A DNA stretch of 64,000 nt, from NCBI GenBank assembly GCA_013115135.1, contig JABANP010000063.1, positions 1-64,000 on the forward strand. The letters run 5' to 3'. The notes under the pieces were generated by a model, which was not told the origin of the DNA, made no database searches, and worked only from the letters and a program-made list of their open reading frames with translations. The position numbers and the translations under genes were made by a program. Positions 11,372-22,190 of this stretch are shown piece after piece; position 1 is the first letter of the stretch; each line of letters begins with the position of its first letter. This stretch comes from Perkinsus olseni. Lineage: Eukaryota; Perkinsozoa; Perkinsida; Perkinsidae.

Positions 11372-13551
11372 ATGAGCCAGATGCAATCAGCAGCAGACCC
11401 GTTGGACGATCCAGAGGATTCGATGTAGTACCGCTCGCTTACAATCTCGCCATGTGTATAATCGTCGGGAACCTTCGAGATGTCAACGACGGGCCGCAGA
11501 TTTCCCTCAACCTCAGGTCCAAGTTACACGGCAAGGAAGACTTCAAGAAATTGGCGAAAACCGTCTCTCAGTATAGTTGGAACGTGTTCAGATATATTGG
11601 TAAGCACGTCACTCGATATCGCCCTTTCTTCGTGATTGGCGTTAATTTCTTTGTAATTGATGTGAGTTGGCCTCTTCACGCGCGCACTCGGAGCTCACGC
11701 CCACTCGCTACAACTGTCTTTCATGATTTGGAACATGCTTCTCGTGTTACCCTTGAGCGCCTAGTCGGCGTTGAGCTGAATTACAAAACACTAAGTAGGA
11801 ATTAGTGTCAAAGCGCGATGGGGGCCTTCAGGTGACTACCTCCATCTATTCGGTATCATAGTACTCTGCATCACCCTATACAAGAACAAGTCGTGTAAAG
11901 GTCTCAGTTACGGCACACAAATTCTGTAATAATAGGGTTGGGGATATATTTATAATATGCTCGTCCTTCCGACGGCTTCAGGTACTTGACGACATTCGTA
12001 TGCCGATATTTGGATCTATTCGAGCACAACCAAAGAGCTTACCTGGTCCTTTTCAAGATTACGTGATACCGGGCTCGGCGTTGAACGGACTACGATGTGT
12101 GCGGGTGTCCAAAATCGTGAAATTCATCTAATCTGCGCTTGGCTGGAAATGACTCGTTTCCATCTTCGCCGGCAGGAGAACTTCTCCGCATACGTTTCGG
12201 AAAAACGGGAATCTCGTGATTCGTGGTTGTTTGGCGGGTCCTCACCTCGTTAGCGGTCAACTTTCCCTGCGTAGAAGTCAGAGGATCGACTCACCATTGC
12301 CTCCGTTGCCGGCACGTGAATATCCGCAAGCTTCCTGGGGATCCTCCGAAAGTGACGGGAGAACGTATCGCAGGAAACCGCAGGGGCGTTTTTGTCACAC
12401 GGAGTTGACGAGCCATTGGGTCATTTTTCAGGTGGTTCCTGATTCAGGTACGTAGCGAGCTCTGCAGTCATTTGCTACATCTTCAGAATTTGGCACAGCA
12501 CTTGGGAACGCAGCAAGGACACGTGCAATTTGATCGTTATCATCTCTCTGGTGGGCAGGTCGAGTTTATTACGTACCGATTGGCAGCGCATGTTTTTATT
12601 TAGTGTGCAATCCTAGCTCTCCTCACCACGAAGAGCTTCACGGTGCTTGAGATTCTCTGGACATTCTCACAGTTGCTTGAAGGATTCGCTATGGTAACTG
12701 GGAGATTGGGATATGGTTTTTGTGCTCTCTCGCTGTGTACGAAGTTGGCTCTCGGTGCCCTTTGGAGTGGCTCCTATCTCCAACGACACTTGCGTCATTA
12801 CAGGTTGCTGTTGCAGGTTCCTCAATATGTCTTCTCCTACAGGGACAAGGGAAATAACGACCGCGGTGTCAGTAAGTACGGCGTAGTGTACAGTACCACT
12901 GTCGCTATTGTCAACTTCGCCAAGGACTTGGAGGATAATCTTAGAGTCTTCTGCTACTGACCTCGCGCGGCATCTGTAGCTCTCATCCTGGATGTGCTTC
13001 TACGCTACCATTGAACGGTGTTCTCCGCTCCAGCTGGCCGTGTCACGCCCAGCACGGCAACAGCGTCAGTTGATGCCCTCAGGTACTTTCATTCTCTGTG
13101 TTGGTGGATACAGAGTGTTTTACGCGTTCAATTGGATGTACAAGAAGATTAATCTGGGACGGCACTATTCAGATCTCAACTCGTGGCTGGGTGGACTCAT
13201 TGAGATCATGTTTTTCCTCGACTATATCACGTGAGTGTCGGAGCCCCAGGAAAAACCTTGCCGAGTTCTGTGTAACAATGGGAGTCCGCTGATCAGATAT
13301 CGCTTCAAGGGGGTGTCTTGCCTCCGTACGATGGTTCTGGCTGTAGACCAGAAAATCAACGACATATCGGAGAAAGTGGAGATGAAGGTCATGGGAAGCA
13401 GCTCGAGCTATGGTAAGTCTCAGCCGCGTTTCGATCCCTTGTCAATATCATAGTACTGTCAGACGGGCTGTCTACAACTGACGGTACCGTGAGGCGAAGG
13501 AAGGGCGGCGCAGCAGCAGAGGCTGACGAGCAGGCCATGCTCGAGGTCTGA
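11372..13551 (+). CDS. PEX11-like peroxisomal membrane protein (tentative)
   Basis: Starts at 11372 with MSQMQSAADPLDDPEDSM. The first intron (GTAGTACC to CCTCAG) joins in frame to SKLHGKEDFKKLAKTVSQYS, then WNVFRYIG. PEX11 proteins, which shape and divide peroxisomes, begin with a similar 'GRDKxxRTLQY' helix. Later exons read LEILWTFSQLLEGFAMVTGR (about 12640), AIVNFAKDLEDNLRVF and then FYAFNWMYKKINLGRHYSDL with a hydrophobic stretch GGLIEIMFFLDYI (about 13120..13230). The end (DGTVRRRKGGAAAEADEQAM, stop at 13551) is a charged tail. Several exon joins between 12000 and 12600 are unresolved. The PEX11 call rests mainly on the first domain. Confidence 0.5.
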
Positions 13552-14389
13552 GTTCACGAACCGTGGATTATGAGAGTTAAGGTGTCGAAGCACGATTGAG
13601 ACACTCAGTGAACACGGATCCTTGTTCTTGAGTTCTGGGAGTTATAGACATGAGGCCTTACCTCTGCTACTTAGAGACATGATGCTGCTAAATATGTCGA
13701 ATAACCCCCGAAGCTCGCGACCTTTCAGCACTATTAGAGCTGAAACCGCGACGCAGTTGTCGCTTGTCCCGTTTTGCGTTCCACCGAAAACTCATTGAAT
13801 CCGTCGTCACTGGTGGACTCGTCAAGTAGCATCGTCGAGCGAGTCGCTCGGAGCGACTTTGTCTCACAGAGATAAATCTCAATCATTCATCTCCGAAACA
13901 GCTCTAACCCCGGCGAAGTGAAGTTCAGATGGCGACTGTCGTAGAGGCTCGGGAGGCGACTCGTCTCCACTGTGGATCTCCTGCCAATGCTACAACTCGT
14001 TTGTACGCGCTAGCGTAGCACGACGCTGCTCACGAGTCCCGTCACAATATTTCAACGGCTCCGATGCGCGGAACGTGACACCATCTTGCTCACTTGAGCC
14101 GTCTTGCATTTTCATCGTTGCTCAGGGAGTGCGCACATCTCGTAACAAGATTCTCGTTGACGAAGCCATCTTATTGCCTCTGTTCCTGGAAAACTCCTCC
14201 AGATTGACTGATGCCGAGGCGCTCCCTCTTCGGCACTCGTGAGCTCTCCGTGTTTACTTTCTTGATTTATCGAGGCAGTGCAGGCCTCCCCTGCTGCTTC
14301 TGCTCCAAGTTCTTTCAACTTCCGCTGATTGGTGACCGATTGGTTGTTAGCTTTCACCAGGCGTTTGTTGTTACGACCAGTGGAACTCG
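13552..14389. other. Intergenic, nothing recognised
   Basis: The gap between two plus-strand genes. Only short unconserved frames are present on either strand. Confidence 0.5.
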
Positions 14390-15215
14390 ATGGCTCTTCG
14401 CCGTTCGTCTGCTCGTCTGAAGCACTTCTTCACGGACGGAGCCAATGACTACGTCACTGGTTGGGAGAACACACCGCCGCTGAAATTCCCTGCCAACGTC
14501 ATGAAGCCGTGTGACTACTCCAAGACTAAACCCATTCCTAAGCATTGGGTAAGATGCCTCCCGCCTGATTGAAATTATCGGTGCTATGTAATTCGTCGAT
14601 GTTTTCTTTTGTCTTCAGAAACTCCGCGGGTCGGGAATACATGGTCCAGAGAACACGGACTTGATGAAGCTCGTCTTGTGGAACCGTCTGAAGCAGAAGA
14701 GACCGCAGCGCGAGGTGAGTCCGTCTTTAATGCTTTGAGCTTCCGCCTGGCAGCCTACGTAAGACTTTATTCTCGTGGAGTACAGAGTGTCATGCACACA
14801 GGTGCCGAACATCAACTACTTGAAGGATTCGATTCGATTGGAGCTGTCTGTTAACTGGTGGTTGATGAGTAAGTTGCGACCTTCGCTGTTCCCTCCGTTT
14901 TTGCAAGGTGGAATTGCAGCGCTTGCATACCAGTCGTACGAGTCTTCACGAGTTGAATGTACCGGATATTCGTGCTCCTCTACAGGTTGCATCTTCTTGT
15001 GGGGACCTTGGCTGCACTGGGGTCAGGAGTACCAGAAGGTTCATGAGCAACCTCCATGGGCTATGAAGCGTATAGGTGAGTAACTGCTGGTACCGCCCCG
15101 TCTGCTGAGAATTTTCTGACACCTCGGGGAAGGCTGCAAACATATTGTCTCAACTCGCGTTTTCGCTTTAGATGGTCTGCGTGGTGAGGGCTACTTCACT
15201 TGGTTCCTGGAGTAG
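14390..15215 (+). CDS. Small Trp-rich protein, possibly mitochondrial
   Basis: Five or six short exons. Exon 1 is 14390..14548 (MALRRSSARLKHFFTDGAND to PIPKHW) and exon 2 is 14619..14714 (KLRGSGIHGPENTDLMKL to KRPQRE). Exon 3 starts at 14801 (VPNINYLKDSIRLELS) and is followed by VELQRLHTS. A Trp-rich exon (CIFLWGPWLHWGQEYQ, then PPWAMKRI) leads to the last exon, 15172..15215 (DGLRGEGYFTWFLE). The Arg/Ser-rich, acid-poor N-terminus looks like a mitochondrial presequence. Conserved-looking aromatic residues suggest a subunit of an inner-membrane complex, but I recognise no family. The exon junction near 14935..14985 is ambiguous. Confidence 0.6.
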
Positions 15216-16429
15216 TCGTTGGCGCTTTATGTGATATCAGAAGGAGAAGCTTTTATGTCTGCGTCTTGTGGACGAGAAGAGAAAGTACATGATGTCGTGG
15301 ACTCACACGTCATCTCGTGGTCAATTTTTGCTATATTGATACAAGATCAGGTTAGTATAAGCGTAATTTATATCGAGTTGAGTTCAGTCGATGGGCATCA
15401 CAACTGTATACACGTTGCGATACACATGGTGAGGGCTGGAACACATTGCGCAGAAGAGATATACTTTCGTCGACCTGTTTCGACGCAATACTTGCGCTTG
15501 ACTCGTCATAAGTGCTTTCCTCGAGTTACTTTTTTTCCGTATGCCCCAGCCGCCGCTGCCCCGGGGCAAGAAGGGGGGAGACGGCGATTTTTGGACAAAG
15601 CTCAACAGACGGCGTCAGTTCACGGATGAAAGTGCTGAAGTCTGGGAGGTGATATTTCGGCATCAACTCTCGGTCACTGGGCCGCGTATGGGAATAAATG
15701 GCTGGCGTTACAAGCCCCCTTTACCGCGTGATATTCATTCACAAGTGATACGAAACTCGGTCTCAGTCCGAAATTGCCGGAATGCGGGAATTGCATGCTT
15801 TCTTTGACTGTGAACGTGTTTGTGTTCAGACTCGAGGCACTTCAAGTCATGCAGATGCGGTGTATGAATCAGGGGATGGTTTAGCACTGCAGACACCAAC
15901 GAAGGTTGTAGACAGAATCGCCAGGTTCTCCTCGGTAATGCGCGGATGGGGGACACTGGTGTCCGTCTCGTTGCCTCCTTTGATAGTCCACAGCCACCGG
16001 CTTGCCGCTGTAGCACTTCGATACGATGAACTTGCTTTGATAGGTTTCCCGCGATGGCAAATCAGAGGTCATCCTTTCCTCGTCTCGGACCAGTCGGTTG
16101 ACGGTGGCCGTGTCCGCGCGTGTGTCCCCGACTGCGTTGGCAGAGCTCCACGAAAGCGGCTCTACTGAAGGTAACATCGTATTTCCTGAGAGTTTGTATT
16201 CAACTAGTCACCGTCATGATTCTCAGGCAAACAACTGAATATACGGAGGAGCATAACTTTCCCTCACGGCCACCAAACTCACATCGAAGGCTGCTCTACT
16301 ACCGCATCAACATCCAGCAGCCCTAGTGCTCACACGAGTAGGGTTCGTCATTTGTATAACTCTAACGGTAAGTTGATGCCGAGGTCGCAATGTTCAAGTT
16401 TCTGAATCGGTATCTCTGCAGACGCCGAA
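15216..16429. other. Intergenic, nothing recognised
   Basis: About 1.2 kb with short open frames on both strands but no conserved motif, signal peptide or convincing splice-linked exons. It may hold a poorly conserved gene I cannot see. Confidence 0.4.
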
Positions 16430-17401
16430 ATGTCTATCGAGCAGCTGGATCCAAGTGCCACTTCCGCTATGTCGGAGGTTGTACACGATGCCGATCCTGT
16501 TTCGGCGAGCACACCCTCTATTACGCCTGTTACACCAGACCAGCCAGGTACGATGCTTGTAGCTCTTAGGGGTTGTTTCTTATGAGTGAAGTGAAAAGTT
16601 CGCGATTTGGATCGTGAGTCACGATTCGTGACGGTGTTTTTCTGCGTAGGTGAAATTCGACTTTCTCCTCTCCAAGCCTCCTTATCGTTGCCGCTGGGCC
16701 TTCCCGCAGCCACCGCAGTTTCGGAATGTAATTCTTCTTGCTCAACCCGACAGTCCTTCTATAGTACATGTCGCTTGCCTCTGCATCGCAGTTTGTCTGT
16801 AGCACCGAGTGTAGCGCCCAGCGTTACGCGCTTCCGTATGAGCTCAAGTCTCTCCGTAGCAAGCGACGAGAGTTGTGATCTGTCGCTGCCGGTTCCTCAT
16901 AAGGTGAGTATGATCCGACGGCGGATTGCCTACTAGCGAATGGCCAGCTTTTAGTACTGCTGTATCTCCGTTCAGGCTCGACTGCCGTCGCCCACATGCA
17001 ATCAGACAACTCCATCTTCGAGCTCAAAAGACGCGAAAGAGCCCACTGGTGAAGACAACGAGGCTCTCCAGTGTGAAATACAGCGCCTCCGATTGGAGTT
17101 GGAGCAAAGCAGGCAGAGGGTCAGAGACTTGGAAGACAGTCACAAGAGTTTTTGGGAGGAAGATGTTTTTGATATTATAAACAAAGTATCCGTCCAGCGT
17201 GTTGATACAACCGAGGACGGAGACTCTAATCTACATAGCGTGTCTATAAAATCACTGCTTCCCACTGATTGTGAATCCTCAGTTCGAAATTCTCGACGAG
17301 GGACTAGTGTGAGCTCCTGCTCGAGTACATGTTCGTTCCACACTGCGATATCAAGTTTTCATTGGAGCGATGATGAGTGTGATTCTCCTACAGTTTTGTG
17401 A
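16430..17401 (+). CDS. Ser-rich coiled-coil protein, unknown function
   Basis: Three exons join cleanly: 16430..16547 (MSIEQLDPSATSAMSEVV), 16650..16903 and 16976..17401, with stop TGA at 17399..17401, giving about 265 aa. The first two exons are Ser/Pro-rich and disordered (SVAPSVAPSVTRF). The third has a heptad-like coiled coil (EIQRLRLELEQSRQRVRDLE) followed by a Ser/Thr-rich acidic tail ending DDECDSPTVL. There are no catalytic motifs. Such proteins are often cytoskeletal or scaffold components, but nothing here fixes a role. The terminal TGA overlaps a GTGAGT donor-like sequence, so a further exon is possible. Confidence 0.65.
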
Positions 17402-18321
17402 GTATCTTCTTAACGCAAAAAGAAACGTCTCTAAATTCTGCAGTTCATGTTGAGTTCTATCATAACAACATTCACTGCAACGGCAAGTGACAACGTCGCT
17501 TTTCTACGTTAGCTTACGCTCGGTCTCGCGGTAGGGGGTTGGAATAATCCCCATCCGGGAAGCTTCGGCTCGTTGCGGTGTGATAGATGTCGACGACCGG
17601 ACGCGTACACCGCAGCAAATTGCTGATCGGCGACAAGAAGTTCAAGTTCGCTGTTGACGAGCAACCATGTCCTTCGAGGTGAGATGATTATGGCCACCTT
17701 TAGCTACTAAATGAAGCTTGGTCGGATGTGATTAATATCGAAACTCGACATAGTGTACTGTCATTGGTACGGCAACATACTTCCGCATTCCATGTACTCA
17801 CGAGCTGTTCCACGAATGACGTGGGTCACTTGAACATATCTAGTTCTGTTCCAAAGGGTGGGGGACTCCTCGATGACGGGTATACTCGCCGTTTGCCGCC
17901 GCTGAACACTTCGGCTGGATCAGGATGTTCTCCCGAATGTTCAACGGAGTACCGCAGGATATCAGAGCTCCTATCAAGAGGAAAACTGGGTAGCACCAAC
18001 CGAGACCGCCACCGTGCGGGCCCGACGACGATCCATGATTTGACGAACGAACGGTAGCTCGCCGCCAGAGTCCGAGACCCTCCCCTTCCGGTGACGGGAC
18101 TCACGTTGGGAGTGTTTTGATGCTCTTCCTCCCGCCGACAGGGAAGGTCTTGGCGTGCGTGCTTGCGGGATCCTCCGTTAAGGAGGGTTTCCACGATAGG
18201 ATGTCTCCGGAACTGAAGGACCAGTGAGAGGTAGGTAGTGTCACAACATGGTAGATTGCTCAGCGCAGAAAACGCTCGGAAGACGAAGCTTGATATCTGA
18301 TGAAGGGATTATCCCCGAAAC
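17402..18321. other. Uncertain region; weak minus-strand open frame
   Basis: A minus-strand open frame at 17826..18194 encodes an Arg/Ser-rich stretch (SRSPPPFGTELDMFK at its end) and could be an exon, but no partner exons or motif were found. The rest shows nothing recognisable. Confidence 0.3.
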
Positions 18322-19409
18322 CTACTTCTTATAGTTTCCACGCCTCTTCGGGTTCAGTCGTCTCGTGAACTCTCCCCCTTTGTCACCCAGATTCGCAATG
18401 ATTTCCTTAGGATACTCTTGCTGCCGCTGGATCTGCCTGATATGGAAACAAAACGAGTCAACGTTACTATGAAAGAATCCTTCACTGTGCATTCCACCCT
18501 TGACTTACGTGGACGGATCAGGCTCAGTATCCAGGGCGTACGGAACTTCAATCTTGTGCTTGGGCTCCATTCCACGTCCGATGGAGGCATCCCTCTTCTC
18601 CAAGAGAGCCGACACAAACTCGTCCAGCTTGGCATTAGACGGGTCTTCTTCATGTCGAAGAATCAACATTTCGATATCCTCATCGACTTCGATACCACAT
18701 TTCGCCAAGCGCGTGACGAACTGATGCGTCGAAATGCGCCCACTCATAAGACTTGCTACTGTCAGTCGGATATCGTCGTCTGTACTGGCACCGGCAACTT
18801 CGGACTCCCAACTAACGGGGTCGCGATGTGGAGGAAGAGCCGGCTGCGGGCGCACCTGAGCAAAGTCCATGTCAACCCTGGTTTTTGTACGCTCGGCCTC
18901 GTCCCACTTCCTGAAGCTTGTAGGTTGGTTGGTGCGTTCGCCCTGCATCAGGGTGGCAACTCTCGAGTGCTCGAACTAAGGACGCATACGTCATCGTACC
19001 AGCTTGGCCCTCCGTTTCGATCAGCCTTTCCAGCGCGGGCGTCACGGGAACCTGAGAGGAGCCGCTGGCTGCGGTATCGTCGATACCGCTTCGATCTGAA
19101 GCTCTCCATAAGCGAGTCTTAGTGCACATCAGAGCGTTAAGAGCCTGAAATCATATTCGACGAGTTTACTATTCTCCCTAGCTCTGTTCGGAACTCCGCG
19201 ACGCTCATCCTGCCGCTCCTGTCGAACTCCTGAAATAGCCTCAGAAGTCGGGATTGCCCTGCTCCCGTGGTATCCCCATTGGCCGATCCCAAGCACTCTG
19301 AAGACTTCCCGGAGAAGTCCGCGCACACAGTCGGCATGAGGCGACCAAAATCCAGAACAGAGTGCTGCAACCAGATTTGAGGAGGCCTACTGATGCGTAA
19401 CGTAAACAT
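18322..19409 (-). CDS. EF-hand-like calcium-binding protein
   Basis: Exons on minus: a first exon ending SRLLRLFQEFDRSGRMSVAE followed by FRTELGRI, which has the EF-hand helix-loop-helix pattern with a D-x-S-x-R loop; then CTKTRLWRASDRSGIDD to SLVRALESCHPDAG; then DDDIRLTVASLMSGRISTHQ, FVTRLAKCGIEVDEDIEML and LDEFVSALLEKRDASIG; and a last exon EYPKEIIANLGDKGGEFTRR ending NPKRRGNYKK (stop at 18322..18324). The paired helices around ISTHQFV and LDEFVSA look like degenerate EF hands, as in parasite centrin- or calmodulin-related scaffold proteins. The first loop lacks a full set of acidic ligands, so calcium binding is unproven. The start at 19409 is provisional. Confidence 0.55.
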
Positions 19410-20121
19410 TCAGAGCTCAACCTTCGTCAACTAAACGCTCAGAGGGGAGCTGAGACGAGAATGTGGGACATCTTGCCTCAGCAAACCAGCAGTCGTTCAG
19501 AATAGGAAAGGCTCCCAAGTGGACAAGCCAAGGAAGTGCAAGACTCTCGGAGTAGCCCATTGATAACTCTTTTTCTCACTCTGGGTGACCGGCCTTATAT
19601 GAACTGCTTCGACCGGACCTACTTCGGCGGGCGAAGATGGCCGCTACAGACGCTGACTGTTGTTCTAACGCGAGCAATTCGAGGGGATGAGATGATAGCT
19701 TAATGCATCGATCTCTATCAATGATCATCTGGGACCAGATTGACTGTACTTAACACCAGACTCAGTTGATGCATGTCACACTACGTCAGAGCAAGCTACG
19801 TCGTTCTCAGCACCACGAGGCGCAAACAGCTAGAGTATCCACACAACAGTCACGCAGTAGTAGATAAAAAATCTCGACCCTCACATCGGGCGTCTGCTCA
19901 GAACAAATATGCGCCCGAATATGATGTCGCTTATAGTGGAGTGCAGGGGGCCGAGGCGGGCAACCAGGAAGCAGCACAGAGCCACTTCGCAGGTTGAATA
20001 CAAAAAAATGAAGGTCCGAGCTCTCATCAGACAACAAAGAAGATTATCGCGCAAAAAAATATCGCCATTCCTGTGATTAACGCCAATTAATGTAGTGTAC
20101 TCTCTTGCCACGGCGGAAAAG
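19410..20121. other. Intergenic, nothing recognised
   Basis: The gap between two minus-strand genes. The part next to 20000 is A/T-rich. No conserved frame is present. Confidence 0.5.
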
Positions 20122-21520
20122 TCAGCTGCCAAGATCGAGCGTCGCATCGCTGCCGCTACTCTCGCTCCTTCGGTTCTCTTCGCCTGTGGCTGATCGTTCA
20201 ATAATACTCGGTCTAGGACCAGGCCCAGCGGGCGTGGCCCAGTCCCGCAAATACACGACGGTTACACAAATATTATCCGCGGCGTGGCGGGCTATGGCTC
20301 GGTCAATAAGATATCGAGCCGCAGTAGCAGGAGTAGCTTGCCGTCCCAGCATGTGGCGGCGAACCTGAAGGAGTCGCAAAAATTGAAACGCTTCGTGGTA
20401 GTGACGACGAAGGGGAAAAGGGCGGCCCTCACCGTCTCCACTGCTGTCTTCGAGCTCACAACGTCGAAAAGGCCGTCAGTAGCCAATATGATGAACTCAT
20501 CGTCCTTCTCGAGCGGCATGCTAGTGATCTCTGGCTCGGCGATTTGCCCCGCGTTCTTGCTTCCTGAGGAAGCCCGTAGATCGCCCAGTGAGCGGGTAAC
20601 CTGAGAAAGGCATACCAATGAGTTGAAGAGACGACGATGACAGTGAGGAGAAACTGCATGGGCGAAGGTGCTTACCGCGAGCCCTCCAAGATACTCGCTG
20701 GAAGCACTCTGCAAATAGGGTGCTACGCGGCGTCTCTCGTCCTCTGTGCAGGACTTGAGGTTATGGTCACGAGTCAAATCAATAGCCTGCGAAGGGAGAA
20801 AGGCGAGCTGCTAGCATGTTGGATGCTTCCGCTCAAAGGCTCACCTCGCCACGGCGGCAGAGAACGGCCCTGCAGTCCCCAGCATTGGCGACCGCCAGGG
20901 AGCCTGGGGACGTTGATTCGTCGACCAAGCAGACACATGCCGTGCTGCCAGATGTCATCAGAGGATATTCATCATCCTGGCAAAAACAAGAATACCAGTA
21001 GACACCAATCGAGTCTGAAACTGAACAATATGGTACTCACGTCCTCAAAGTCGTCATCGAAATAAGCGCGGAGTTTAGGCATTTCCGTTTCACACAGGAA
21101 CGACTCCAATGCTTCCTCAGTGAGGGAATAGCTGAGAATGAGAAGACATCAGACACGCCACGTCGACAGCAGCAGGGCACCTTCTAGAGAGGGTATCTTC
21201 CTTGTCTCTTGAGGAATCGAGGGACCTCAAAATCACATTCCTCATGTAGTCTTTAATGAATTCGGCCGCACCCGCACCACCGTGGCCGTCAAAAACGCCG
21301 AATGCACCTGATGAGATCACCTTAAGCACAGACAGGCGGACCCATCAATGCTCTCACCTCCGCCGCTGAAGGGCACGCACATGGACGTGTCTTCCATACG
21401 CGACTTGTGTCCGATGTCAGCCGCATTACCGTAGCGGTCCATGATCGGTGGAATTTGCAGGGTGCTCTTGTCCGTACCCTCACACGGTGCGGTACTGGTG
21501 TCCGAAAGTGGGGTGTGCAT
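20122..21520 (-). CDS. PP2C-family protein phosphatase (PPM)
   Basis: Metal-dependent Ser/Thr phosphatase. From a proposed ATG at 21520 it reads MHTPLSDTSTAPCEG, then DRYGNAADIGHKSRMEDTSM (motif with the conserved RMED), then GAFGVFDGHGGAGAAEFIKD (metal-binding DGHGG). These are followed by STACVCLVDE, LAVANAGDCRAVLCRRGE (motif IV), VTRSLGD, PEITSMPLEKDDEFIILATD, GLFDVVSS (metal-binding DG) and finally HAADNICVTVVYL (metal-binding D). All hallmark PP2C blocks appear in order, split over about six exons. The variant GDCRAV replaces the usual GDSRAV. The exon carrying the substrate-side LTRDH region is visible near 20775 (LTRDHNLKSCTEDERRRV). The N-terminal exon boundary is uncertain. Confidence 0.85.
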
Positions 21521-22190
21521 AGGGGTGTACAAATCTGGGATATTAAACTGCGACGAGACCGGACTAAACGGTAGTCAGTCCGAGCGAAGAGCCATAGATG
21601 GACGAGCAGAGCCTCTGCTGCAGAGGGCAACTTCTACCTCCCCGGACCCTGGGAGGAGAAGCGTTCAGTTATTCAACCACAGTTCGTGCTGGAGATGGCA
21701 GTAGTAACACAGTCACAGGGTACACCAATGACGAGTCTCGAGATAACGAGTCGAAGACGGACCCTGGAAGTCCACCCCGCGCAAGCGCATGCTGCACGCC
21801 GCCAAGACACCCCCCAGAGTGCTAGCGACGTGGTTCGAACCACGTGGAGAGTTGTATTGACCACACAATGTCCGCTCTAGGGAAGAGAAAAGAAGCCCAG
21901 CCGACGCGAGTAGATTCGGACCTCGACGCAACTGCCCCACTCGTCTGTGAGAGAGCCGGGGACAATTTTGAATGAGACACACCATACCAGGATATTCAGC
22001 GAGAATAGTACGTAAAGGCGCACGTCAACTGAGTAATTACAGAGACAGAGTCTCTTTTAACGCTGGAAATGCCCTGCCGATCGCAAAATGCGCCTGGGCG
22101 ATTTTAGGGCGCGCGAAGTTTTCATGAAATAATCGCCCGCCAAGCCGGAGCCGTCTGAGGAACACCACACGGAGAGGTAACCGAGGACGG
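21521..22190. other. Intergenic, nothing recognised
   Basis: The region upstream of the PP2C gene and downstream of the lipase gene, both on minus. Open frames here have no conserved motif. Confidence 0.5.
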